From Myxococcales bacterium (GTDB taxonomy: Bacteria; Myxococcota_A; Polyangia; Polyangiales; GCA-016699535), in NCBI GenBank assembly GCA_020633325.1, contig JACKDX010000001.1:1364001-1428000 (forward strand): a stretch of DNA of 64,000 nucleotides. Reading direction: 5' to 3'. This document shows positions 48,193-58,206 of this stretch, one piece after another. Numbering within the stretch: position 1 is the stretch's first letter; each line of letters starts with the position of its first letter. Below the pieces are notes generated by a model, which was not told the DNA's origin, did no database searches, and was given only the letters and a program-made list of their open reading frames with translations. Position numbers and translations under genes: made by a program.

Positions 48193-51100
48193 TTGGTTGA
48201 CGCGACCTCTATAGAGGAAATAGACAAACAAATCGCTAAGTTTGAATCCCAGAAGCGATGGTCAGACATGATCCGCGCCATGGTAAGCAAAGCGGAGCTG
48301 ACCGAAAGTCCGGATCAGAAGGTCGATCTGTATCTGGAAGCCGGCTCCATGTACCTTGAGAAATCGTCCAATCAGTCAGAGGCCATCAAGTGTTTCGAGG
48401 CCGCGCTTGAGCACGATCCCCTGAACCCAGTAGCCATCGCGCATTTAAAAGAGATGTATGAGAAGCGGCGTGATTGGGAAAAATTGATCGCGATCATGAC
48501 GCGAGAAGTGGAGATGCTAGAGACTGATCAACGCCTGCCGATGTTGCTCGAGATGGCCAATCTCGCCACAGAGCGGTTACGCAAGCCGCAGGTATGTGTT
48601 GATTTGTGGCAAAAGGTGCTTGAGCTTGAGCCAGACCATCCAGAAGCACTGGCTCATCTTGCTAGGCTATACGAAAGAGGACGGAACTGGGAGCCGCTGG
48701 CAAAGGTCTTAGAGCAGCAGACTCAGCAGTTGACCGATCCCGCGCAACTGGTAGCGGCGCTCCAAACCTTGGGGGTCATCTATGCGGACAAGCTCAACGA
48801 CGACGAAGGCTCGATGCGTGTCTTTCGGCGTATCTTGGACATCGAGCCTGACGACAGGCGCGCCCAAGAGCAGCTAAAAAAGCGCTACACAGCCCTCAAA
48901 CGATGGGACGACCTGGAAGGGTTTTTTGCATCATCGGAGCGCTGGGACGAGCTTATTCGTGTATTTGAGCGAGAGGCTGAGGCCCCGACCGCCAGCGCCG
49001 AGGACAAGGCGCTGTTGCTGTTGCGCTCAGCGAGGCTTTGGGAGACGAAGAAGCAGAAGCCCGATCGGGCGGCGCGCGTCTATGAGAAGATACTCACCCT
49101 CGATGCGAACAATCTTGACGCGGCGACAGCGCTGACACCCATTTACGAAAACGCAGGCGACTCAAAAAAACTCGCCCACGTGTACGAGATCCGGATCGCG
49201 CACAGCCACGACACCGAAGAGCTTTTGTTTCTTCTGCGCGAAGCCGGCCTTCTTTATGAGCAGAAACTCAAGGACCCACACAAAGCCTTTGAGAAGTTTC
49301 TCGCGGCCTTTGGGCTTGATCCTGCTCGAGAAGTGTTGCGAGAAGATGTCGAGCGTCTTGTCTCTCAGGTAGACGGCTGGGAGAAGCTTGTCGAGGTGTA
49401 TCGAGGCGCCATCGAGTCGGTGACAGAACACCAGGCGCTGTCGGATCTGCGGTTGGGCTACGGCCGCGTGCTCGGCTCTTTGGGTCGCACAGACGAGGCC
49501 ATCCTGCAGTACCACCAGGTCTATTCGGATCAGCCGGAAAATACGCTCGCGATGGCTGCGCTTGAGCGGTTGCACAAAGAGAAGGGCAATTACGAAGAAT
49601 TACTTCGTATTCAGGAGCGGCGCGCGGAACTTGAGTCCGAGCCAGAGGCACGGCGCAAACTTGCCTACGATCGTGCCAGCTTGCTGGAAAATGAACTCGG
49701 AGATCCCGATCGAGCGATTGAGTCCTACCTCGAGATTCTGCACACGTTTGGCCCCGATGAGGCTGATGCATATGCGGCACTTGAACGTTTGTATCAACGC
49801 ACCGAGCGGTGGGCAGAGCTTGCCACCCTTCTTGAGCAGCGTATCGATACGGAGTTTAGCGACGATAAGCTTGCGGATCTGAAGACAAGGCTGGCGTTTG
49901 TGACAGATAGGCACCTGAGAGAGGGCCCACGCGCTGTTGAGATCTATCGTGAAGTATTGACGCTGGTGCCAAGCCATGAGGGCGCGCGCGAGGCGTTGGA
50001 ACGCATGTTAGCAGAGGGACGGTACGCGTATGAAGCTGCGCAGGTGCTTGAGCCCATTTATGAAACACGCGGCGACTTTTCTGCTCTGGTCGGCGCGTTG
50101 CGCGTTCAACAGGCTGAAATCGACAACGTGGCGGAGCGCCTCGATCTCACCAATCGCATAGCGCAGATTTACACCCTGCAGCTCGGTGACAGCCGCAAAG
50201 CCTTTGACACATACATCGAGGCTCTAAGTTACGTGCCCGAAGACACGCCCACTCTCGGACGGCTCGAGATGTTGGCTTCCGAACAGAATCGGTTTGCGGA
50301 GTTAGTGCTTGCACTCAGTAACATTGCTCGCCGTAGCGAGGATGTCTCCGTAAAGCGTGCCTGCTGGCTGCGTGCGGCGCAACTTCAAGATACTCAGCTT
50401 CAGGATCTCGAAGCGGCCATCGTTTCGTACAGTCATATACTTGAAATAGATCCGGCCGACACACAAGTGCTCGAGGCTCTCGAATCGCTGCATCGGCGTG
50501 CGGAGCGTTGGGGGGATTTGCTGCCGGTGCTACGGCAGCGTGCGGACCTCAGCACCGATATCCGGGAGAAAGAAGTTTTCCTGTCGGAAATGGCTGCTAT
50601 TTATGATCGAAGACTCGGCCAACCCGCCGAGGCGGTTGGCTGCTATCGCACACTGCTAGAGAGCGACCCCACCAACATGCGAGCGCTGACGGCGCTCGAT
50701 GAGCTCTATGAGCGGCAAGAAGCGTGGCCGGATCTGGCGGAGAATATCGAACGCCATGTGATGCTCGCCGACAGCGCTCAGGAGCAGATTGAGCTTATGC
50801 TGCGGTTGGCGAACCTGAGAGTAACGCGACTGAACGCAGTCGAACAGGCTATCGACACCTATCGCGAGGTTCTCGACCGCGACCCCCAGAATTCCGGAGC
50901 GTTAAGGGCCCTTGAGGAGGTGGCGGCCAAGTACCCTCAGCACGAAGTCACGGTGTGCGAAATCTTGGAGCCGATCTATCGCCAGGCCGGAGATGTTCAC
51001 CGAGTTATAGCGGTACATGAAATGCAGATTCGCCATAGCCACGGCATCGAGCGCACACTGGAGTTGTTACACCGTATCGCTCAGTTGCAGGAAGACGCGC

Positions 51101-54100
51101 TCATGGACAGCTCGGGGGCGTTTCAAAGTTATGCACGGGCGCTTGCGGCTGACCCGGCCGACGTAATGACGCAAGAGCATCTAGAGCGACTCGCGGCCAC
51201 GTCTGGCGCCTGGGAACAACTCGCCGAAGTGTATCAGTCGCAGGCGGATAGACTTGAGGATCCCGGGTTGGTTGTGGGATTGCTCATGAAAGTCGCTGAA
51301 ATCCTCGAACACCATATTCGAGACACGGATCGCGCCATCGCGAGCTATCAGCGCATATTGGACTTGGACAAAGACAGAGTAGAGGCGGCATCCGCGCTAC
51401 AAAGATTGTACGAGAGTGCCGGTCGTTACGAAGAGTTGGCGGTCATAACGCTCAACAAGGCTGATGCACTGACGACACCCGAGGATAAGAAGGACGAGCT
51501 GTTTCGGGCGGCGGATATTTACGAAACGCGTCTGGGCAATCTGCCAAGGGCGGTGGATGTATACAAAAAGATATTAGAAGCGGACGCGTACGAGAGTCGG
51601 GTGATCGACAGGCTAATCGCCGCGTATCTCCAGTTAGAGCGGTGGGAAGAATTGCTTGCCGTCTACACCATGAAAGCTGACTTGGTCAGCGACCCACACG
51701 AGAAAAAACGGCTCTTAGCGGAAGTGGGAGCCGTCTACGAGCGGGAGCTTCAAGATCTGCCTCGTGCTATCGATGTTTATCAGAGGATTCTCGAACTCGA
51801 CCCCGAAGACATGGTGGCCATCAGCCGCCTTGACGTTCTCTATCAGAGCACTCAGAACTGGAACGAGTTGCTGTCAGTTCTCGAGCGCCAAGTAGACTTG
51901 TCGCACGATCCCGCAGAGGCTATCGCGCATCGCTTTCGAATAGCTGAAATCTGGGACCAGCGATTGAATGATGCGACACGGGCCGTCGAGGGTTACAAAG
52001 ACATTCTTGCGCTACAGCCCGATCACGAGCCTAGCCTTAACGCACTGGAGCTCATGATAGCGCAAAACAGGGAAGCCCGGGAGGCGGCTGATGTCCTGGA
52101 GCCGATATACCGCGCCTGGCCCAATCCGGCCAAGCTTGCCGGTGTGATGGAAGTACAGGTCACTCATCAAACAGACCCCTTTGCGCGCGTTGACTTGTTG
52201 CATCAGCTCGCCGAGATTTACGAACTTCAGGTTGGCCAGCCGGAACATGCGTTTGATGCATACGCGCGAGCGTTGGAGATTGATGCCGGCAATGAGCAAA
52301 CCTTGGGTTCACTTGAGCGCATGGCTGAGCAACTTGACACATGGCCAGAGTTGACACGCCTTTACGATGCCGAAATTGGGCGAGCACGTGAAAAGCATGA
52401 CGCGACACGAATGGTGGACATTGCGTTGAGGTTGGCACGGATCCAGGAGATTCATGTCAACAACGCCCAAGAGGCGATCAAACGATACCAGGTAGTCCTC
52501 GAGGCGGAACCGGAGCATCGCGAAGCGTTGGAAGCCCTCGATCGGTTGTATTTTTCGACAGAACAATGGGGCGCACTGGCACAGATACTGTCACAAGAAC
52601 TCGCGCTTGCGACTGACTCCCGAGACATCGTGTATCTGCAGCTGAGGCAGGCGGAGCTCTATTGGATCAAGCTTGATCAGCCCTCCCTCGCGATTGAGCG
52701 GTACAGAGACATCCTGGCCCTAGATCCGGATTCCGCTGAGGCGGTGACGGCACTGGAAGAGATGCTAGTTCGGGATATCGAGACGATAGGCGTAGCTGAG
52801 CTACTTGAGCCTATCTATAGCGCACGAGAACAATGGGGGCGTTTGGTAGAATTACATCAAAGGACACTCTACCACCAAAGCGATCCTTTAGAGCGCGTGA
52901 CTCTGGAGCATCGGATTGCTGAATTATACGACGAAAACATGGGTGATTCGTCACAAGCGTTTGACTGGTATCAAAAGGCTCTTATGGAGGATCCGTTGTA
53001 CGAGCGGAGTGCATCCGAAACGGATCGTTTAGCCAGAATGCTGGATGGATGGGCCACGCTGGCCAACACATATTCTGAAGTACTTGAACAACGTCGTGAC
53101 AACCTTGAGGTGGTCTCCACCGCAGGTGTCAAGCTAGCGCAGCTCTACGAATCCGAGCTTGGAGACGTCGAGCGCGCAGAAGAGGCGTATCGTTTTGTGT
53201 TAGGGGTGAACCCGAAGGCCGAGGACGCCCTTGAGTCCTTGGATAGAATTTATACTGAGCAAGGCGCATTTAAGGCGTTGCACGATGTGCTGAAAATGCG
53301 AATCGACGCGGTCAATGGAAGCAGCGACGGCGTGGAACTCAACTTTCGTCTGGGGCGTCTTCTTGAGACCGAGCTTTCCGAGCCGGATCAAGCGATACAT
53401 GTTTATCGACGGATTATCGACAAGCTAGATCCTCAGCACATGGATGCGATACATGCGCTAGAGAATGTGTACAGTCAGAAGGGACAGTGGCCGGAACTTT
53501 TGGAGGCATACGAGCGCGAGTACAAAGTGGCGATGGGTGACAGCGCGCAATCGGACGTGCTGGCCAAGATGGCGCGGCTTTCAACCGACAATCTTCACGA
53601 TCAAGAGCGCGCGGTCGACCTCTGGAGACGCGTGCTCGACATTCGCGGCGAAGACAGAGAGGCGCTCGCCGCCCTCGGGGACATTTACGCGCGACAGGAA
53701 AACTGGAGAGATCTGGTGGACGTCCTCGAACGGGAAGCTGCCGTAGTAGATGACGATGCAACGCGCATCGCCATTTACACGGATCTGGGGCGGGTGTGGT
53801 CCGAAAAACTTCAGCGAAATCCCAACGCCCTTGAAAGCTGGGAGCGCGTTCTAGACATTGACCCCGGGAATGTCGATGCGTTGTTTGCGATGGCCGCCAT
53901 ACAGCAGAGTGCGGAGGCATATGGCGATGTGGTCGAGACATTGCACCGCCTGGTAGATGTTGGGGCTGCGGTGCTTTCGGATACCGTTTTGCAGGACGTA
54001 TATCTGCGCATGGGGCAATTGTATGCTGAAAAGCAGCAGCAACCACTTGAAGCGGTCGAAGCCTATACGAAGGTCCTAGAGATTAATCCACGGGCGTTTG

Positions 54101-57100
54101 TGGCTATGGACGAGCTTGAACGCATCCACCGTGAGGAAGCGCAGTGGGAAGCTTATATCGGTGTGCTGGAGCAGCGCGCGAATGCGCTTGATGACGTAGA
54201 GGCTAAGATCGGAGTGCTGCTTGCGATTGGCGAGGCTTGGGAGACCAAAGCGGATCAAAAGGACGGCGGCGTCTCCGCATACGAGCGTGTCTTGGAACTC
54301 GATCCGCTCCATCAATTTGCCTTTGAGAAGCTTGAAGAGCTTCATCGAGAAGCCGGGCGTTTCGAAGCGCTGGTCGAGCTATACCTGGTGCGCCTCGAGC
54401 GCCTAGATGTGCCCGAAGAGCGGCGGCAGCTCTTTTTGCGCACCGCGCGCGTCTACGAAAAAGACCTCAACGACAGCGAACGCGCTTTCGACGCGATTTT
54501 GGTGGCATGGACAGAAGACTACGCCAACGAAGAGATCACCCGCGAGCTTGAGCGCTTGGCCGGTATCACGCAACGGTGGAATGAATTGCTGAGCCAAGCC
54601 AACGATGCGCTGCAGCAGGAGCGTGATCCTGAAATCCGTCTCGTCTTGTGTTTGCGGTGTGCCAGATGGTACGGGACCGAGTTGGGGCATTTGGAGTACG
54701 CGATTCCGTATTATGAGGAGATTCGCGAGCTTGATCCGGTGAACGTTCCGGCGATGCGTCAGCTCGCAGAGCTTTATCGGACCACCGCTCAATGGCAGCT
54801 GTTGGCAAAGATTCTCGTGCAGCTCGCGGACATGACGAATGAGCCGGGAGAAAAGATGCTCCGTCTCGTCGAGCTGGGTGAGCTCTGCGAAAATCAACTG
54901 GGCGTACCCGACCAAGCGCACCCTTACTATCATCAGGCCTTGGAGCTTGAGACAGCTAGCCTTGAGGCCTTGGGCAAGCTCGAGCATGTGTATCAGGGCA
55001 CACAAGAATGGGAACAACTACTCGTGGTGCTTCAGCGCACCGTGAATGAGCTGACTGATCCTGTGGCCTCTGTCGCCCCTAGACTGACCATGGCGGAAGT
55101 CTACGAGCGCGAGCTCGATCAAAAGGACGAGGCGGTTTCGGCATACGCCAACGTGCTAGAGATCGATCCCGGTAATATTCAGGCCTTACGTGGCCTGCAG
55201 CGGCTGTACACCGCGCTTGAGCGCTGGCAGGAGCTTCGTGAAATTCTCGAGAATCAACTCGCGTTTGTGCGAACTGAACGCGAGAAGATCGAGCTTTATC
55301 TTCGTCTTGCTGAGCTATGGGAGGATCAGTTTATCAAGCCCGAACAGGCGGCCGAGCAGCTGGAGCACGTCGTCGAACTCGATCCGACGCATCACGAAGC
55401 CTATCTCGGCCTTGAGCGGTTATACCGCCGCATTCAACGGTGGCCAGCCCTGATTGAGACGTATGATCGTCACGCCATAGCTACGCCTGATCGCGATTTA
55501 AAGGTGACCCTTTTTAAGGCGATGGGCGAGGTCCAAGCCCACGAGCTCAACGATGTCGAGAAAAGTATCGATGCGTATCTCAATGCGCTGGACATCGAGG
55601 GCGACGACGTAGAGGCGCTAGAGGCGCTTGCTGAGCAATACGTCAAACGCGGCGATTTCAACGAAGCGATCAACATGCTGGATCGATTGGCGGACTTGGT
55701 TGCCGATCCGGAGAAGCGTGTGGCGTTGCGTTTCCGCATTGGCCAAATCGTGGCGCAGCACCTGGTTGATGCGAACCTGGCGTTACAGCACTTTGAGAAC
55801 GCACTTGATATCGACGCCGGTCATCTTCCCTCTCTCGAGGCGATGAGAAAAATATATCTCGACATGAGCGATTGGCATTCGGCGATACGGATCCTGGAGC
55901 GAGAGGTCGAGTTACATCATAATCCGCGACAGATTGCTAAGGCATACGTGGAGCTTGGCAAGCTCTACGAAGACAAGCTGGAGTCTCCCGAACAGGCGAT
56001 CGAAAGCTATGACAAGGCGCACGCTCAGGATGCCAACAACGAAGATGCAGCGTTTCCGTTGGCGAGGGCATATCAAGCCGAAGAGCGATGGAGCGAAGCG
56101 ATGCCACTGCTTCAGCTGCTCATAACGACTGTCAACAAACGCCCGGTGGACGAGCAGCGAACGCTGTGGACCATGCTTGGCCAAACTGCCGCCAAGCTCA
56201 AGGACAATGATCTTTCGAGCGAAGCATACGAGCATGCGTATCGCCTCGACACGACCCATCTTCCGTCATTGATTGGGCTCGCCGAAGCGCACTATCACAA
56301 ACGAGCATGGGATAAGGCGTTTAAGCATTATCAGATGGCGCTCGTTCACCATCGAGATGCGTTGAACGCAGGAGAAATCACGGATATCTTCTTTAGGCTT
56401 GGTGTCATCAAGCGCGAGCAGGGAGAGCGGCGCAAGGCACTCAACATGTTCGACAAGGCGCTCGAAGAGAGTCCCGGGCACCGGCGGAGTTTGGAGGCCA
56501 TCGTTGCGCTTCACGAGGAACAGAAAGACTGGGAGCGGGTCGTTCACTTCAAGAAGCGTTTGCTCGATACCGCGGATGATACGGAAAAGGTCGATGTGCT
56601 CCAGCAGATAGGCACGGTATGGGCAGAGCAGCTTAAGCAGCCTCAAAAGGCCATCGAGAGCTATGTTGAGGCCACGAATATCGATCCCAACAACCACCGA
56701 ATCTTGCACAAGCTTTTGGCGATCTATCAGCAGACCAAACAATGGCAAAAGGCGGTAGAGGTTATCGATCACATTAGCGCCCTTGACGATCGGCCGGAGT
56801 CGCGCTCGAAATACGCCTACACGGTGGGCGTCATCTATCGCGACGAGCTCAAAAACCCCGTTGCAGCGCTAGAAAAGTTTAACGAGGCGCTCGATTTTGA
56901 TGTCACGCAGCTTAAGGCCTTTGAGTCGATCAACAAGCTTCTTACGCAGAAGAAGGACTGGAAGCAGCTCGAACGCGCGTTCCGGAAGATGCTTCATCGT
57001 GTGGTGGGCCAGGGCAACATCGAGCTGGAGTTTAATTTGTGGCACAATTTGGGCGTGATTTATCGAGATCGTATGAAGCGGCTCGAGAATGCGGCCGAGG

Positions 57101-58206
57101 CCTTCAAGATGGCCAGCAGCTTGCAGCCGACGAGCCTAACGGAGCACCAGATTCTCGCGGAGATTTACGCCATGTTGCCGGGGCATGCGGCCAACGCGGT
57201 TCAGGAGCATCAAGCGCTATTGAATTTCGATCCATTCCGGGTGGAATCTTATAAGCAGCTATACAAGCTATACTTCGAGGAGCGCGAATACGACAAAGCC
57301 TGGTGTGTCTCCTCTGCTTTAGTGTTCTTGCAAAGCGCGGAGGAAGAGCATCGGCAGTTTTACGGACAGTATCAAGCGAAGGGAATGGTTCGGCCTAAGC
57401 GCCGCATGGACGAAGGGGCGTGGCTGACATTGCTTCGTCATCCCGATGAGGACGTTCTTCTGAGTGGAATTTTTGAGACCATTTGTCCGGCACTTAGCGC
57501 GATTAGAGCCGGCTCTGACAAAAAGTTCGGACTCAACAAGAAGTATCTTCACGATCCGGCGACATCCACAGTCACTTTTGCCAAGACCTTTCATTTCGTG
57601 TCGCAGATTTTAAACATCACACATACGCCTCGCTTGTTTTTGCGCCCTGACAAGCCCGGCGGCTTGGTCCATGTCGTTGCTGATCCGCCCGCGCTTTTGG
57701 CTGGCTCCAGCGTGCTTCAGGGGTTCAATCCGCAGGATCTCACGTTTTTGGTGGCCAAGCATCTGACGTATCATCGACCTCAATATTACCTGCGTAAAGT
57801 GCTGGAGACGCGCGATGAGCTCAAGACGGCCCTTCTGGCAGCGGTGAAAATTTGCGGGACCGGGCTGAAAGATCCCAACGTCGATCAGTGGGCGCAGGAG
57901 ATCAGCAGCCGCATGCAGCCTGTTGAGCTTGAGCGCTTGCGCAAGCTGTGTAAGCAGTTTGTGGATTCAGGCGCGGTGACCAACGTCAAGGGGTGGTCTC
58001 AGGCCATCGAACTTAGCGCGTGCCGCGCTGGGTTTTTGTTGAATGGCAGCTTGGAAGTCGCTTCGCGACTCATCCAAGCGGAGCCGCCGAGCCATCCTGA
58101 CGATCTGCCGGCTAAGGATAAGGTAAAACAGGTGGTGCGATTTAGCGCTTCTGAGGAGTACTTCGAGCTCCGCAAGAAATTAGGGATACAAATCGACATT
58201 AGTTAG
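48193..58206 (+). CDS. Giant TPR-like repeat protein (3337 residues), GltI/AgmK-like
   Basis: 3337 residues from a TTG with AGGAGGA just upstream (48183-48189), sharing its operon with the TPR gene before it. No signal peptide, so cytoplasmic. Residues about 1-3050 are tandem helical units with a clear period near 72 residues, each built around a Y-E-(x)-W-x-x-L motif and an A-x-x-Y-x-x-(I/V)-L-x-x-D-P helix pair (about 40 units by length). The last 270 residues are not repeats: they include FVSQILNITHTPRLFLRPD and LVAKHLTYHRPQYYLRKVLE, a conserved-looking domain I cannot name. M. xanthus GltI/AgmK is a very large cytosolic TPR protein encoded in the gliding G1 cluster, which fits here. Its stop overlaps the convergent membrane protein gene by 27 bases. 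Confidence 0.88.
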   Translation: MVDATSIEEIDKQIAKFESQKRWSDMIRAMVSKAELTESPDQKVDLYLEAGSMYLEKSSNQSEAIKCFEAALEHDPLNPVAIAHLKEMYEKRRDWEKLIAIMTREVEMLETDQRLPMLLEMANLATERLRKPQVCVDLWQKVLELEPDHPEALAHLARLYERGRNWEPLAKVLEQQTQQLTDPAQLVAALQTLGVIYADKLNDDEGSMRVFRRILDIEPDDRRAQEQLKKRYTALKRWDDLEGFFASSERWDELIRVFEREAEAPTASAEDKALLLLRSARLWETKKQKPDRAARVYEKILTLDANNLDAATALTPIYENAGDSKKLAHVYEIRIAHSHDTEELLFLLREAGLLYEQKLKDPHKAFEKFLAAFGLDPAREVLREDVERLVSQVDGWEKLVEVYRGAIESVTEHQALSDLRLGYGRVLGSLGRTDEAILQYHQVYSDQPENTLAMAALERLHKEKGNYEELLRIQERRAELESEPEARRKLAYDRASLLENELGDPDRAIESYLEILHTFGPDEADAYAALERLYQRTERWAELATLLEQRIDTEFSDDKLADLKTRLAFVTDRHLREGPRAVEIYREVLTLVPSHEGAREALERMLAEGRYAYEAAQVLEPIYETRGDFSALVGALRVQQAEIDNVAERLDLTNRIAQIYTLQLGDSRKAFDTYIEALSYVPEDTPTLGRLEMLASEQNRFAELVLALSNIARRSEDVSVKRACWLRAAQLQDTQLQDLEAAIVSYSHILEIDPADTQVLEALESLHRRAERWGDLLPVLRQRADLSTDIREKEVFLSEMAAIYDRRLGQPAEAVGCYRTLLESDPTNMRALTALDELYERQEAWPDLAENIERHVMLADSAQEQIELMLRLANLRVTRLNAVEQAIDTYREVLDRDPQNSGALRALEEVAAKYPQHEVTVCEILEPIYRQAGDVHRVIAVHEMQIRHSHGIERTLELLHRIAQLQEDALMDSSGAFQSYARALAADPADVMTQEHLERLAATSGAWEQLAEVYQSQADRLEDPGLVVGLLMKVAEILEHHIRDTDRAIASYQRILDLDKDRVEAASALQRLYESAGRYEELAVITLNKADALTTPEDKKDELFRAADIYETRLGNLPRAVDVYKKILEADAYESRVIDRLIAAYLQLERWEELLAVYTMKADLVSDPHEKKRLLAEVGAVYERELQDLPRAIDVYQRILELDPEDMVAISRLDVLYQSTQNWNELLSVLERQVDLSHDPAEAIAHRFRIAEIWDQRLNDATRAVEGYKDILALQPDHEPSLNALELMIAQNREAREAADVLEPIYRAWPNPAKLAGVMEVQVTHQTDPFARVDLLHQLAEIYELQVGQPEHAFDAYARALEIDAGNEQTLGSLERMAEQLDTWPELTRLYDAEIGRAREKHDATRMVDIALRLARIQEIHVNNAQEAIKRYQVVLEAEPEHREALEALDRLYFSTEQWGALAQILSQELALATDSRDIVYLQLRQAELYWIKLDQPSLAIERYRDILALDPDSAEAVTALEEMLVRDIETIGVAELLEPIYSAREQWGRLVELHQRTLYHQSDPLERVTLEHRIAELYDENMGDSSQAFDWYQKALMEDPLYERSASETDRLARMLDGWATLANTYSEVLEQRRDNLEVVSTAGVKLAQLYESELGDVERAEEAYRFVLGVNPKAEDALESLDRIYTEQGAFKALHDVLKMRIDAVNGSSDGVELNFRLGRLLETELSEPDQAIHVYRRIIDKLDPQHMDAIHALENVYSQKGQWPELLEAYEREYKVAMGDSAQSDVLAKMARLSTDNLHDQERAVDLWRRVLDIRGEDREALAALGDIYARQENWRDLVDVLEREAAVVDDDATRIAIYTDLGRVWSEKLQRNPNALESWERVLDIDPGNVDALFAMAAIQQSAEAYGDVVETLHRLVDVGAAVLSDTVLQDVYLRMGQLYAEKQQQPLEAVEAYTKVLEINPRAFVAMDELERIHREEAQWEAYIGVLEQRANALDDVEAKIGVLLAIGEAWETKADQKDGGVSAYERVLELDPLHQFAFEKLEELHREAGRFEALVELYLVRLERLDVPEERRQLFLRTARVYEKDLNDSERAFDAILVAWTEDYANEEITRELERLAGITQRWNELLSQANDALQQERDPEIRLVLCLRCARWYGTELGHLEYAIPYYEEIRELDPVNVPAMRQLAELYRTTAQWQLLAKILVQLADMTNEPGEKMLRLVELGELCENQLGVPDQAHPYYHQALELETASLEALGKLEHVYQGTQEWEQLLVVLQRTVNELTDPVASVAPRLTMAEVYERELDQKDEAVSAYANVLEIDPGNIQALRGLQRLYTALERWQELREILENQLAFVRTEREKIELYLRLAELWEDQFIKPEQAAEQLEHVVELDPTHHEAYLGLERLYRRIQRWPALIETYDRHAIATPDRDLKVTLFKAMGEVQAHELNDVEKSIDAYLNALDIEGDDVEALEALAEQYVKRGDFNEAINMLDRLADLVADPEKRVALRFRIGQIVAQHLVDANLALQHFENALDIDAGHLPSLEAMRKIYLDMSDWHSAIRILEREVELHHNPRQIAKAYVELGKLYEDKLESPEQAIESYDKAHAQDANNEDAAFPLARAYQAEERWSEAMPLLQLLITTVNKRPVDEQRTLWTMLGQTAAKLKDNDLSSEAYEHAYRLDTTHLPSLIGLAEAHYHKRAWDKAFKHYQMALVHHRDALNAGEITDIFFRLGVIKREQGERRKALNMFDKALEESPGHRRSLEAIVALHEEQKDWERVVHFKKRLLDTADDTEKVDVLQQIGTVWAEQLKQPQKAIESYVEATNIDPNNHRILHKLLAIYQQTKQWQKAVEVIDHISALDDRPESRSKYAYTVGVIYRDELKNPVAALEKFNEALDFDVTQLKAFESINKLLTQKKDWKQLERAFRKMLHRVVGQGNIELEFNLWHNLGVIYRDRMKRLENAAEAFKMASSLQPTSLTEHQILAEIYAMLPGHAANAVQEHQALLNFDPFRVESYKQLYKLYFEEREYDKAWCVSSALVFLQSAEEEHRQFYGQYQAKGMVRPKRRMDEGAWLTLLRHPDEDVLLSGIFETICPALSAIRAGSDKKFGLNKKYLHDPATSTVTFAKTFHFVSQILNITHTPRLFLRPDKPGGLVHVVADPPALLAGSSVLQGFNPQDLTFLVAKHLTYHRPQYYLRKVLETRDELKTALLAAVKICGTGLKDPNVDQWAQEISSRMQPVELERLRKLCKQFVDSGAVTNVKGWSQAIELSACRAGFLLNGSLEVASRLIQAEPPSHPDDLPAKDKVKQVVRFSASEEYFELRKKLGIQIDIS
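48450..57350 (+). repeat. Tandem coding repeats, period about 72 residues (216 bases)
   Basis: Successive motifs such as MYEKRRDWEKL, LYERGRNWEPL, IYENAGDSKKL and VSQVDGWEKL occur 71-72 residues apart at the N-terminal end. The pattern continues with small drift to about residue 3050. At DNA level the copies are diverged, not recent duplications. Boundaries are approximate. Confidence 0.7.

Noticed and set aside
53414..54046. 210-residue minus-strand frame inside the giant TPR gene
   Set aside because: Pro/Arg/His-rich shadow translation; the sense frame shows clear repeats here.
48193..58206. Recent tandem DNA duplications in the giant gene
   Set aside because: Copies are similar in protein pattern but diverged in sequence; I saw no long near-identical DNA repeats by eye.
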